Shown: positions 53,487-64,000 of the stretch, piece after piece
How positions within the stretch are numbered: position 1 is the stretch's first letter
How the letters are laid out: each line of letters opens with the position of its first letter
DNA from: Anisakis pegreffii
Taxonomy: Eukaryota; Nematoda; Chromadorea; Rhabditida; Anisakidae
Assembly (NCBI GenBank): GCA_035041965.1
Contig: JAPYMA010001053.1
Location: 57,057-121,056 of the forward strand
Length of the DNA: 64,000 nt
Direction: 5' to 3'
Program-made: the position numbers and the translations under genes
The notes under the pieces: generated by a model
Databases searched by the model: none
What the model saw: only the letters and a program-made list of their open reading frames with translations
What the model was told of the DNA's origin: nothing

Positions 53487-53828
53487 ATGCATAAAAGATT
53501 ACGTCGAGATCTCTGTCGTAGAGCAAATATTATGGGGAAAGTGAAACGTTATCAGATAATTAGTGGTTGTTCTAGGTGTGAGAGATATCACGCTGTTGAT
53601 AGCGTCTTCATGCTTATCAGTTTGAATGTATTTTTGATAGCGTACATCGCATCGGAATTGTATCAACAAAAAGAAATTTGTTGGAACGACATTGATGACG
53701 CTAAAGGATTTGAAATAGCCAATCAGATCAACTCCACGCTCGTGTTTCGCTTCCAGTTGAGCGATTCACATCCAGAGTTAGCCAAATATGTTGTTCTGCT
53801 GTATTCTCATAAAGGAATTAATTCGTGA
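53487..53828 (+). CDS. Candidate nematode chemoreceptor-like exon
   Basis: A 113-codon frame with one clear membrane helix (SVFMLISLNVFLIAYIASELY). It is followed by a soluble segment ending INSTLVFRFQLSDSHPEL, close to the Y.LS.R(F/Y)Q..EN...L pattern after TM4 of SRA/SRE-class nematode chemoreceptors. A second helix-like exon follows at 53999-54150 (KVMVYWNVSMLLFCAAVFV). The upstream TM1-3 exons were not identified. It could be a partial or decaying receptor gene; family assignment is tentative. Confidence 0.33.
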   Translation: MHKRLRRDLCRRANIMGKVKRYQIISGCSRCERYHAVDSVFMLISLNVFLIAYIASELYQQKEICWNDIDDAKGFEIANQINSTLVFRFQLSDSHPELAKYVVLLYSHKGINS

Positions 53829-55157
53829 TCAATTATTGATAGTCTCCAACAGTGCTTCGGCATTTCAGCAAGAGTTGCTTTAATGTTGAAATCAACAGGA
53901 ATAGAATGAACATTTGTAGAATACACAAAAGGAGAGTGATCGTGATTTCATAGAAGCAAAAATGCATTTTATATCCCACACATGTAAATGAAGAAATCTT
54001 GAGGAATGTTTTTCATCACTTTGCAAAAGGACAGGAAGTACACCAATTTATAACGGTATCTAAGGTGATGGTTTACTGGAACGTTTCAATGCTGCTGTTC
54101 TGTGCAGCTGTTTTCGTTCCACAGTTACGAACACTCTTTTGTTATTATCATATTTATTATTACTATCAATGTCAAAATTTCGGTTCTGCTGGTTTCTCTC
54201 CGCAAGCGCCCTGAAAACTTGGAAATCAAACCTGAAATCAGTATCACGTATACTGTGCAAATTGCCTTAATTGCCAGTTGATTGCGCAGCCCTCCATGGT
54301 TAACTCGCAATCCACATTATAGAGGACTATAATAGTCTAATTTTTTGTATAATATCACACGAACTGATGAACGACTTGAGTCTTTCTTGCAATAACGCTT
54401 GAAGAACGATCATTTGCGTACTTCAGTTCAACACTACCCGGGAACTATACGCAGTTCATGCGAACTTCAACACAATGCGTCATACAACTGATTACCGCAT
54501 TACACCTAAGCATAAGTTTTTCATGCAATTATATCTATCACGACTGGGTTAGCAAATTCTGCATGGAATTTCATCACAAGCTTAGAAAAAAAACACCAAT
54601 TAATATGTGCATCGAACTTGCATATTGAAAACTGAACTGCTCCTCAACTCTTATCAAAAAATTGTTTTCGGTTCATATATACATTGGTCAACTTTTGTGT
54701 TACCGAGGCGAGTTGGGCGTTTGAACAGATGCTTTAGTTTGCAAAGAAAAAAGCAATGCAATTGACGCTATTGATATGATTCCAGTGGAAGGAATTCCCC
54801 AAGGATAATCGGAAGTATTCATTAGTGTTAACAACCTTATTTGTTTTGCTTCTGAACATAAACACATCACATATCAGTTTTAGTTCCAACGGTACGCTCT
54901 TTCTTCGCACACGATACGTAATCTTAAACGGATATTATCATTCAGTGTTATTCTCTTATGGTAATGATTATTTGCACTTGCATTCACGATCGTGTTAGGA
55001 TAGCATAATAGCATTCATTATTTCCTACGTACAAATTTCAACAAATAATTGTTCCAAATTCAATAGTCATTCATCAACTGTATTGGGCAACTGAATTGTA
55101 TTGGTAGAAGAAAGCATGTATATTGCTATTATAAACTGTCGTGACCACATTGAATAG

Positions 55158-55524
55158 AGTTGCATTGAAACGATTGTTAATCTTGTTGCACTGATCCTCA
55201 ACCTCATTTATGATATTCATGTACTCAGCAACAAATTCTTTGTACCTATATGCTGAAATCGTAGATCACGCTGAACAATGTTGCTGAGCAGACATCATTG
55301 AGGTTGTCATGGTAGCACTTGTCTGTTCAGTAGTTGTTTTGATAGTGGAATTGATCAAGTTGAAATGTTACGGAATGATTGGAATAGTGCAGCGAGCCTA
55401 TATTTTGCAAAGGTTGAATGAATGTCGAACAAGGTTGTTCGTAGATCACTTTGAGGAGTTCTTTGCAGCTATTTTTAGCATCATCTATTCGGTGCACACT
55501 GATTATATGACATTGTCGAAGTGA
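55158..55524 (+). CDS. Candidate receptor TM1-TM2 exons
   Basis: Two frames join in phase 0 across a 61-base GT..AG intron (55242-55302). The first encodes a helix beginning with Glu (ETIVNLVALILNLIYDIHVL). The second (55303-55524) encodes a long hydrophobic helix (VVMVALVCSVVVLIVELI), then a basic, Arg-rich segment and another hydrophobic stretch. The pattern suits the N-terminal part of a nematode 7TM chemoreceptor. No start codon was fixed and the TGA at 55522 may be bypassed by splicing. Confidence 0.33.
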
Positions 55525-56237
55525 TACGTACGAACTATTAGAAATGTTCCGATCGAAAACTTTTTCCATGAATGACACGTAGGCGAAGCTATTGATGCTT
55601 CTGAAGAATTTCATACTACAACAAGTTGTTTTGCATTGATGAGCAACTGGAATACTGCGCAATTTTCTTATCAAAAATTGTCAGAAACGTAAAAAATAAC
55701 TGTAATCAAATGCGAAAACTGATATTGTTTCGGTGAAATGAAGTTCACTGCCATTGATGAAAACATCTCAAAATGTTACTGATTTGTCCTTGATAATTAC
55801 GCTGCGTTTGTTAAGGAGGACAATCACAAAAGGAAGTCACGGATGCATTGGCGTTGAACTGCACTCTTTTTTGAGTAATGATGTTTCGCTGAAGGATTGG
55901 AACAATTTGAAGTTTGGAATGCGAAATGAGGTGAGAATAACTGCAAAACATTCCGTATGTCGTGGAATACAAAACCGTTCAAGAGGATCATCAATTGCAT
56001 TGATATACGAAGTAAATATTGGAAAGTTTGCGATGGACACATGGTTCACCAATAAACAAGGTGAACAAATGAGCAAAACTGTTCACTATTGTTTCATTCA
56101 GTCGCTCCATTGTCGGAAATGGAACTTTCAATAGAATGAGTCTAACATAGAAAAGCGATTATTCAGAAACAAATCGTGTTTATGTGACCAAAACGCGTAA
56201 AAAGTCCAGCGCCTTACTCTCAACAAAAATTTTGCAG

Positions 56238-56447
56238 TTGTTCACTAGTGCAGTTGAAATTGCTATTTCGTTTGTGGTGAGCATTTGGTATTTTTGGCTT
56301 CTGTATTGGCGAAGAACGCCACGAACGATAACGGCGAATAACCTCGTTCCTCCTCTATTTATAATTGCTTGTGAGTTCTTGAATTCACCTATCTTGAGTG
56401 TTCATCAAATCTTTGCAAAACATTTTGCTATGTTTGTTCTCTACTGA
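56238..56447 (+). CDS. Candidate receptor TM1-like exon
   Basis: The exon follows a TTTTGCAG acceptor and encodes FTSAVEIAISFVVSIWYF, a helix beginning around Glu, then a basic loop (YWRRTPRTITANN) and a second hydrophobic stretch (LVPPLFIIACEFL). It resembles in layout the exon at 55158, as if tandem paralogues lie here. The upstream frame 55754-56134 is open for 126 codons but not recognisable. The downstream boundary is unsettled. Confidence 0.28.
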   Translation: MFTSAVEIAISFVVSIWYFWLLYWRRTPRTITANNLVPPLFIIACEFLNSPILSVHQIFAKHFAMFVLY

Positions 56448-56965
56448 AGTTGACCACTTAATATTTGCAAATGCTACGCAAATATACAAGCCTATTGATT
56501 TCAAACAAACAAATTTATGAAAACTGCTCACCGAAGGCGTAAGATGCAAGCATTTCAAACAACAAAAAAAAAACAACTCATGAGCTATGCATACTTATCG
56601 CTCCTGAGTTATTCACTCACTGTTCCTGTTCGCAAGCAAGATCCGAGCAAAATTTTTGCTCACCTTCCGCTTCAGGTGCTCGCGGTCCCCAACCAGTATG
56701 TAGATGACAATTGTGGAACGTGATTATGATATCATCAACGGTTTGTTCCATCTTTGCAATCAACATATTTACGTTATGTTGATTGCAAAAGTGGAACGTT
56801 AATAACTGTTGTTACTATACTCAACTGCTCAGAATTGATTACTTTCGTATGGCTTTATAACCAAGTGATGGATTAGGATTCAACAGAATAATTACGCATG
56901 TTTGTGAGGCCATAGAATACACAGGTATTGTTTGATCGTGGTGATTCTATTTGACATAATATCAC

Positions 56966-58712
56966 TTGACGATCGAATTTGAAGTGAATTCGCTCTATCT
57001 GTTAGAGGCTGTCGTACTACCTGTTGACGGTTTATTTGTTCCAGAAAATTTTTTGAACAGATACCCTAGTGTTAAACTGTTAGATGCCGCTGGCCGATTC
57101 ATTGCGTTGGCATGTTTCATTAATGATATGAAAAGTAGTTCATTTTTACCGGTGACATTACAGCGTTGAGTTGTGTGTTTTGGATTGCGATAACGTTATC
57201 TTACCAGTGGTCAGTTATTTGGGAGCGTAGTGGCTGGCCAACACCGAACTTCACTCCATTCACAGAATATAAGGTACAGTATATCCTTTTAAAAATCCTC
57301 CTTATTAATTTTTCATCAGATTGGGCATGTTGTTGTATTCTGAATAAATTTCAGTGTATTCAAGAAGCTCTTCAGCATACATCCATTGACAAGGAGTTGA
57401 GGAGAATTGTCTGCCTTAAGAAACTGTATTATGCGTTTTCGGGCTACCCGACGACAGTCTTTCAATTGACCTTTGAAATGAAAATGACTTGCGGTGCTCA
57501 CATGAGAAAAACGAACGCATGGACAGTACGTAACGAATCAGCCGTCCAGTTCAATTATCAAATGACCATTTGCATGGCAACAAAACAGACACTCAGAAAC
57601 AAAGGCGTTCTTGGTTTTGTAAAATAGTTTTGCACTGTTCACTTATGCCCTGCTCAGCTGCCTCGAAGTTCACTCTGCAAAGGGTCACAAACGTTGTGTA
57701 CTCTGAATTATTAATCTGTTTGATGAGCAGTCTGTGAACTTCATACAAATGTGGCATTGAATGCGGATGTATTTTGCCTCTCATGAGTCGCGGTTGAAGC
57801 ACAATCCCAAGCTGAGCCTAAGGTCAAGCGTGATGGGTGTAAAATATATCCTCATTTCGTGGAAGGTACGAAGGTTGCCGTATGAGGTTTATGCTTTGGA
57901 AAAAGTTCTTTTCATCGAAAACTGTAAACCAGTAGTTCCGAACCCTTCCTCTCCTCCGCACCCCAAAAAAAAAATTCTAAGATGTTCTCGGACTCCATAT
58001 AACCATAGTTAAAATATCCTCGCGGCCCTCACTACAGTGAGTGTCTCTACTAGTGTGTTGCGGAGACGGAAAAAAGTCGGGAACGGGGAAAGTCGGAAAT
58101 AAAATTTCGCAACTGAGAAGCCGGAAAATGCAGTCAGCTATAAAAAAGTCGGTGACAGCGAATCAGGGACGAGGTCCCTGAAATTCCCCAATCTGCATAG
58201 CAAGCCAGTCTGTAGTGTAGATAAACGTCGCATTCCATTAGGGTGCCTTTTCAAAAATATATACGTTAAAATCCACCTTACCTACCTTTATACGCATGCA
58301 TTTGTTGAACTTCTTCTTCGCCTTCTTTAATGTATAAAAATAGCATTATCTCGCCCCTGGAGGACCGTCTCGCACCCCGGGTTGAGCAACCCTGCTGTAA
58401 ACATTGAGAATCATTTTAAGAACAAACATTCGGCGTTTATTGCAAAATAGGTACCTTTGCGAATGACTTGAACTTTCTATAAGTACTCCTCAATTTCAAT
58501 TTCAGGGATTGTGCATCATGAATTTTTTCACGACGAACAATTGTTCCACTTACACGATTTTGATAGATTGTTGCTCAGCTTTGAAATTTTTTAGTTCCTT
58601 GGTGCCATATCAGTCTGCATTCTTATCAACTGGACTATATTTCTCACACTTCACAGTTCGTTCACGAGAAATGGCAACAATATTGCAAAACCGATATTGG
58701 AACCTGAAGTAG
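56966..58712 (+). CDS. Unknown protein, four-exon model
   Basis: I do not recognise this gene. Four frames join by in-phase GT..AG introns: 56966-57134, 57164-57273, 57355-57525, 58506-58712. They give about 218 aa ending at a TAG; the true 5' end is not established. The first intron is only 29 bases, which is very short, so that join is the weakest. The product has scattered cysteines, an amphipathic region (RFIALACFINDMK), a Trp-rich segment (WSVIWERSGWPTPNF) and a final exon with NCS-type sequons and aromatic residues. The last intron contains the complete hAT-type element at 57930-58394. It might be the 3' part of the receptor-like exons upstream. Confidence 0.3.
57930..58394. mobile_element. 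Non-autonomous hAT-type element (465 bp)
   Basis: A perfect 8-bp target duplication, CTGTAAAC, flanks it at 57922-57929 and 58395-58402. The left end is CAGTAGTTCCGAACCC; the right end, read inward, is CAGGGTTGCTCAACCC. These are imperfect inverted repeats of the hAT type (CAG..GTT...AACC). The interior is GC-richer than its surroundings, has repeated AAGTCGG phrases at about 58073-58155, and holds no long frame. Confidence 0.87.
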
Positions 58713-60114
58713 AAGACAAGATGGAGTGACGTTCGTTGCTTATATTAGCCCATCAACTCAAAATATTCTCTGTTGGTTCTATTGGAAAGGGGTATCACTT
58801 TCAAGCAAATAAAAAGCATCTCAGTTGTTCAAAAAGTATTGTGAAGTTATTGTAAATCTCGTTAGTTCTCTGTGATCAACAATATTTTATGGGGTGATAA
58901 ATGGCTGGTTTGAGATTCGAAGAGGCGTTTAAAGTTTCACCACGATGATTTTATGATTTAGTCGTTACTACTTTGTCAGTTGCTATTAATTTTGTTTTAA
59001 AATGTGTCGTGGTTTTTTGTTGAATGCATCCGAAATGACGGTTAAAAAATGATAAATCTTTACCAGCATGTCTTATCGACATACATTTATCAATAAATAA
59101 GTGAACTTGTGGTAATTGTGGGATAAAAAGCAGTAGAATGAATAGATTGCACACCTGAGCATGCAATCTACCGGGCTCGCAGACGTGAACTGAGTGCACT
59201 GAATACACTTCTTAGTGATGTGGAATGATTGATGAAGTGCTATTAAAAGCAGAAGTGTTCAATGCAGATTCGTCGAAACGTAGTCCAAACTAAGAACCAC
59301 ATTTTCTATTAATATTCAAATTCATGACGCACAGCAGTAGAAATTATCATTCGAAGAATGAAGCGATCGATTGAGTATGCGATCGGACTGTTATGGGCGG
59401 CCATTGATTGCAATTTCGAGCATTTGAATAAACTGACACGTGCTCAAACTGTTTTGAAAATATAGGATTAAATGATAGGGTTTTCGGGAAAGGTTCAATT
59501 CTGAACATGACTTCCGATAGAGATCGTTATCAACGCATGTTCCGTCATCAAATACTTTTACTGGATACGAATGGTCAAATTGCTTGAACGACAATCCTTG
59601 TTCATCGGAAATATTAGTTTACATCACTGTGAGCATCCTCTAAGTGCGTGCGTTTCGCAGTTTAAAAAAGTAATCTTTTGCATCAGCTGAGCGCAGAGTT
59701 TGTAAGACTCTCAAGGTCAATGATCAGTTCAGACAAGAATCGACGCACTTTTTCTCTCTTCGTAATCGATAGTTAAGGAAACTTTCGAGTAGCGAAGGCG
59801 AACAGCGTCGTAAACATTTACTTCATTGCGGACGGAACAAACAGAGTAAATATGCTCATTTAGTACAAACATCAGCAGCAATGAACCTGCATGAAAAATA
59901 CTCTCTCGTATCCCTATATCATGAAAACACATTCTTAAAGTTAGAAGCATGTGCCATGCCGCGTCCACCAAAAAACCGGATTGCTCCAAAAGAGTCACGT
60001 AGCGGTGATATGACCAAGTTTGTCACGAAGGACGATGCGTACATCTACTTTACGTTACACCCACTGAATTTTTTGAACAACCAAATGAACTTGATCACAA
60101 TTATCGTGATCAAA
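58713..60114. other. Intergenic before the FMO
   Basis: No gene is supported. The frame that contains the FMO start is open upstream to 59881 and includes earlier ATGs. That extension shows no FMO-family similarity and precedes a start that already fits the family N-terminus. Confidence 0.45.
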
Positions 60115-63100
60115 ATGAAGATCTGTGTGGTTGGTGCGGGTGCGAGTGGTCTACCAGCGATCAAATGCGCTGTCGAAAATGGTTTCAGTGTTGTTTGCCT
60201 CGAGAAATCCTCCGATATCGGTGGTTTATGGCGTTTCAAGAAGGATCCATGCCCAGGTAGGATACGTACTCTTCATTATCATGACTTGGTACTGTTAATA
60301 TTATTGTCCGAACTCCTTAAGGGAACGTAAAAACAACTCTTTTTTTCTGAATACCGGGCATAAATTGATTATTCGAACGCCGATTCGCTTGAATCCGACA
60401 TATGCGCAATCATTCCGAGTTGTTCCGTCATTTTGCTTGCACATACCTGGTGTTCGGTTGAATGATGCATGAACTGCTTCAGTTACAATAACAGTTCGTT
60501 AATATTCAACTCATCAAATGATAATGCAACTCAACGAATAACTGATGAAACAACTTTTGCAATTCAAAATTGTGAATCGATGATGACTCACTCATTTTTG
60601 GACAAAAGATTCATCCCTTCAAGTATACGGCATCTGATCTTGATGAACGGACTGCTGCGAAATTGGTAAACAAAATCATTTTCGTGATTTTTAAGGTGAA
60701 GGAACTGTCATGAAGAGCACAATAATCAACACATCGAAAGAGATGACGGCTTATAGTGACTATCCACCAGCCGCGGATGCGCCGAACTATATGCATAACA
60801 CCGAATTGATGAAGTACTTTCGATCGTATGTTGAGCACTTTGATCTGTTAAAGCATATTAGTTTCAATACTAAGGTGACCTCAATCAAGAGAAACGACAA
60901 ATATGACGATACTGGTGAATGGGACGTTACGTATGTTGCGATGAAGTTAGTTTGCAATTCGCGATTCGTTAATAACGTTTGATAGGTTATAAGACATTTG
61001 ATGAATAGAGTTATCCGTCACGAAATGTAGAAAACAAGTGCGGCGTACATATCATCTGTTAATTTGATAAACAATCAACGGAAAGTATGAGCATTTTATT
61101 CATGTAATTGGTGTCGTTATCAAATGAGCGCTCCACTGAAATTATTTTGAATCATCTTGCCAAGGAGTAGATTGAACAATTGCGGTTGCCATTGCGAGGC
61201 TCACTCCAAAATTTTATTCACCTTGAATTCAATACCACTTTTACTTATGAAGATTAAGGAACAGGAATTTGTTTGAGGATAACGATAAGGGTTTTACTTT
61301 TTTTTAAACAAAAATGGCAATGCTGTCACTTCAGTGATGACGAAACGAAGGAAGAGAGAACGGAAGTGTTCGGTGGGGTGTTGCTATGCTCTGGTCATCA
61401 CGTTGATCCTTATTGGCCAACTCCGTTCAAAGGACAACAAAACTTCAGAGGCGAAATATTGCACAGTCATGATTATAAAGACCCAATTCGATTCAACGAC
61501 AAGAAAGTGGTGGTCATTGGAATAGGTAATTCGGGCGGTGATATTGCTGTTGAGTTGAGCAGAATCGCGAAAAAGGTTTCTTCACTTTCCATCGCAATTT
61601 CATTCAGCAATCTTCACTCCAGGAAATTCTTGTGTCGATTTCAAACAACAAATCAGTGTACGTATACGTATGCATACAGTCATTTGCTGTTCGCTAATTT
61701 TCACAATATTCATGCACTATATAAGCGCTTGCTGGAAAGCATCGAATCACTACGAACCTAAACGGGTTCAGACTGCGAAAGAAAATACTTAATTCATATT
61801 TATTCACGAATGCGAAGTGAAGAAAATTGATTTATTTATCAAAGTTAATCATTCCCAGGTTTATCTATCAACTAGAAGTGGTTCATGGATAATGAATCGA
61901 GTATGGCGCAATGGCGAACCTGCGGATTTGGTTCTTGTAAACAGATTCGCATTCGTTATTAAAAAATGCCTACCACGCTCCGTACGTTTGTATCTTTTCG
62001 GCTAAACATTCTTAAGCTTAAGTAAATCAGAGTATCACCATGTTAGAAATTTTAATTGCATGGGTCATTCAAGCATAGCCAAATTTTCGAGGTCGCTTAT
62101 TTGTAAAAGATTCGACTTTCTTCTTTATGCTCGTGCCTGTAGAAATTCGGGATGAATTCTTCGTGTTCCGTTGTTTCCATCCAGTCATATTGCTGAAGAG
62201 GTTCACTTCGATGTAAATGATCAACAAATACTGTCATAATACTACTTATCTGACGTGATTTGACGCAAATCATCACTCAGTAATTTCAAGAAATTATTTA
62301 TCTGACATATTTAGGTCAGCAACGGTTTACTCGAATATACCATGAATAAAAGATTCGATCATGGTCGTTATGGACTAAAGCCAAACCATCGTATCCTCGA
62401 AGCGCACGTTACCGTCAACGATGAAATTCCCAACAGAATCGCATCGGGAACAGTCGTGGTTAGTGGCGGTGTATTTTTGATGGAGAAGTGGTTGATCGCG
62501 TTGAAATTATTGTTCAGATACTAACATGCATTTTCTGTTCGCATTTCCCATCAATTACTGTTGATTGATGCTATGATTTTCCTTGAAATTCATTGCGCTC
62601 GGTAATTGCATGAAAACAAACGCTTCTGTTGACGTCAGTGCAACTGCGAAGAAGCACAGCAATAGACTCGTTTTCTGGTGATGTGTTTTCAATTAGTCTT
62701 ATTACTACCATTATATGACAGTGTTTGCGCATCAAACGCCATTAATACATTCATCGCTACATTCACTTTGATTGCGATGTAATTTATTATATACACTTTT
62801 TCGAACTCCACCAATTTTCAGTGAGAATTTCATGTCAAATTTCATGCTTCAGATAAAGTCGAATGTTGAGAGCTTCTCAGAGAGTTCAGTGCAGTTTGAC
62901 GATGGCACAGAGGTATGTGATGTTGACGTGGTGATATTCGCCACTGGCTATTCTTTTGGATTTCCGGTTCTCGAACATGGTAAACTGATTGAAGTGGTCG
63001 AGAATGAAGTCAGTCTGTATCAGTATATGTATCCAACAGAACTAGCGTCAAAGGTTCGTCTCTCTCTTTTTCTTGAATTCGATGGTTCAAGTGTGTCACA

Positions 63101-63911
63101 TCAAAATGAGAAAGTGCGCGTTTTGCAAGAATATTCTTTCAAAATACAAATCCAGTGATCGATCGAAAAGACAAGTTTTGATCGATAACACGTTGGCGAT
63201 CATTTTGTTCAACAAATTTAGGTACTGTTTCAGAACACACTGGCCGTGATCGGTCTCATTCAACCGATTGGTTCAATAATGCCAATATCAGAAATGCAAT
63301 GCCGTGTATTTTGTGAGGTATTGTGCGGTAGAACAACACTTCCAACAGCGTTTGAGATGCAGAAGAATATTGATGAGAAAAGGAAAGCGATGGAAAAAGA
63401 ATACGTTGTTCGAAGAAGGCATACCATACAGGTTCACTGTTGCTGTTTACGGATCTTGCACACATTTGCTCATTAGGGACGCATGAAATACCATCAAGTA
63501 CTGAACAGAAAATCACTATCCTGGTGCATTATCAAGTGCACTGATTGTTTTTGCTTCTAATCAATGTCATGCGATTAAGCTTATTGCGATTCAAAGAGTG
63601 AAAGTTTCCAGAGGAGTCATACAATCTCTGTCGATCGAACGCAACGGAAAAAACATTCATAAGCATCAACAAAATGAATACTTTTTATCGATATTCCGAG
63701 GAAATAATTTCTGCGCTCACTTTCCTCTTTCTTAACTTTTCTGGTATTGCTAACTTCACATGCTTTTCAGGTCTACTATGTTGAATATATGGATGAATTA
63801 GCAAAATTAATAAATGTCAAACCGAATCTTTTTAAGTATATTTTCACCGATCCGAATTTAACCCGTGTTCTCATCTTCCATGGACTGGCTCCCTATCAAT
63901 ACCGCCTTGTC
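60115..63911 (+). CDS. Flavin-containing monooxygenase (3' end beyond window)
   Basis: FAD- and NADPH-dependent oxygenation of soft nucleophiles (N, S), normally on the ER membrane. Exons: 60115-60256, 60696-60945, 61335-61575, 61859-61981, 62315-62458, 62853-63053, 63222-63431, 63771-63911, all in phase, 484 codons so far; the family is about 530 aa. Seen: FAD-binding GAGASG at residues 7-12; EKSSDIGGLW; INTSKEM; the FMO signature FRGEILHSHDY (FxGxxxHxxxY); NADPH-binding GIGNSGGD; STRSGSW; RFDHGRYGLKP; FATGYSF; IGLIQPIGSIMP; PYQYRL. ATG 60115 was chosen because the Rossmann motif begins at once, as in relatives. The last donor (GTGAGT, 63912) means the C-terminal GPG-containing exon and hydrophobic tail lie past 64000. 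Confidence 0.94.
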
Positions 63912-64000
63912 GTGAGTGATATTCATACTTCATGATCAACAATCAATGTTTTCTATAGTTCTTTCGAATGATCCTTGTAAAATATTGGTTGAATATTTCT

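Noticed and set aside
55186..55200. CACTGATCCTCAACC, identical to a hAT-like phrase at 31438
   Set aside because: Here it lies inside an open membrane-helix exon, and no second end or 8-bp duplication is present; likely coincidence.
59881..60114. In-frame upstream extension of the FMO with earlier ATGs
   Set aside because: The family N-terminus begins at the FAD-binding motif right after ATG 60115; the extension has no family similarity.

Overview
The window is nuclear DNA of a nematode. It carries a cuticle collagen with the nematode-type N-terminal transmembrane and homology-block architecture. It also has a nematode-style insulin-like gene, short introns with TTTCAG acceptors, and genes whose ATG lies 6-28 bases behind a 3' splice site, as expected for trans-spliced leaders. 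Base composition is AT-rich and intergenic gaps are long. The species cannot be fixed from sequence alone. All recognised genes are on the + strand.

Layout: (1) 3-134, last exon of an unidentified gene. (2) 5848-12085, a 12-exon aminergic-type orphan GPCR with a long third intracellular loop; its last intron holds a hAT-type element with an intact 8-bp target duplication. (3) 12.7-14.0 kb, unassigned minus-strand open frames lying in a tandemly repeated block. (4) 15884-22094, complete 17-exon PRPF6/prp-6 (U4/U6.U5 tri-snRNP). (5) 23218-24989, complete 4-exon mitoribosomal mS40 (MRPS18B). (6) 27055-28495, 3-exon cuticle collagen. (7) 29673-30650, a second hAT-type element with TAGTGATG ends. 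(8) 32226-33030, secreted single-domain saposin-like protein. (9) 33-43 kb, gene-poor. (10) 43332-44172, insulin-like preprohormone with B and A chains in separate exons and eight framework cysteines. (11) 44.2-53.4 kb, gene-poor, with a pair of 102-bp direct repeats. (12) 53.5-58.7 kb, several low-confidence membrane-protein exons resembling rapidly evolving nematode chemoreceptors, a four-exon unknown gene, and a third hAT-type element inside one of its introns. (13) 60115 to the window end, a flavin-containing monooxygenase lacking only its last part.

The genes do not form one pathway. prp-6 and mS40 are housekeeping genes (splicing, mitochondrial translation) adjacent on the same strand. 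The GPCR, insulin-like peptide and saposin-like protein are signalling or secreted products. The FMO is an endomembrane oxidoreductase. Exon models were built by hand from reading frame, GT..AG boundaries, phase agreement and family knowledge; no alignment was run.
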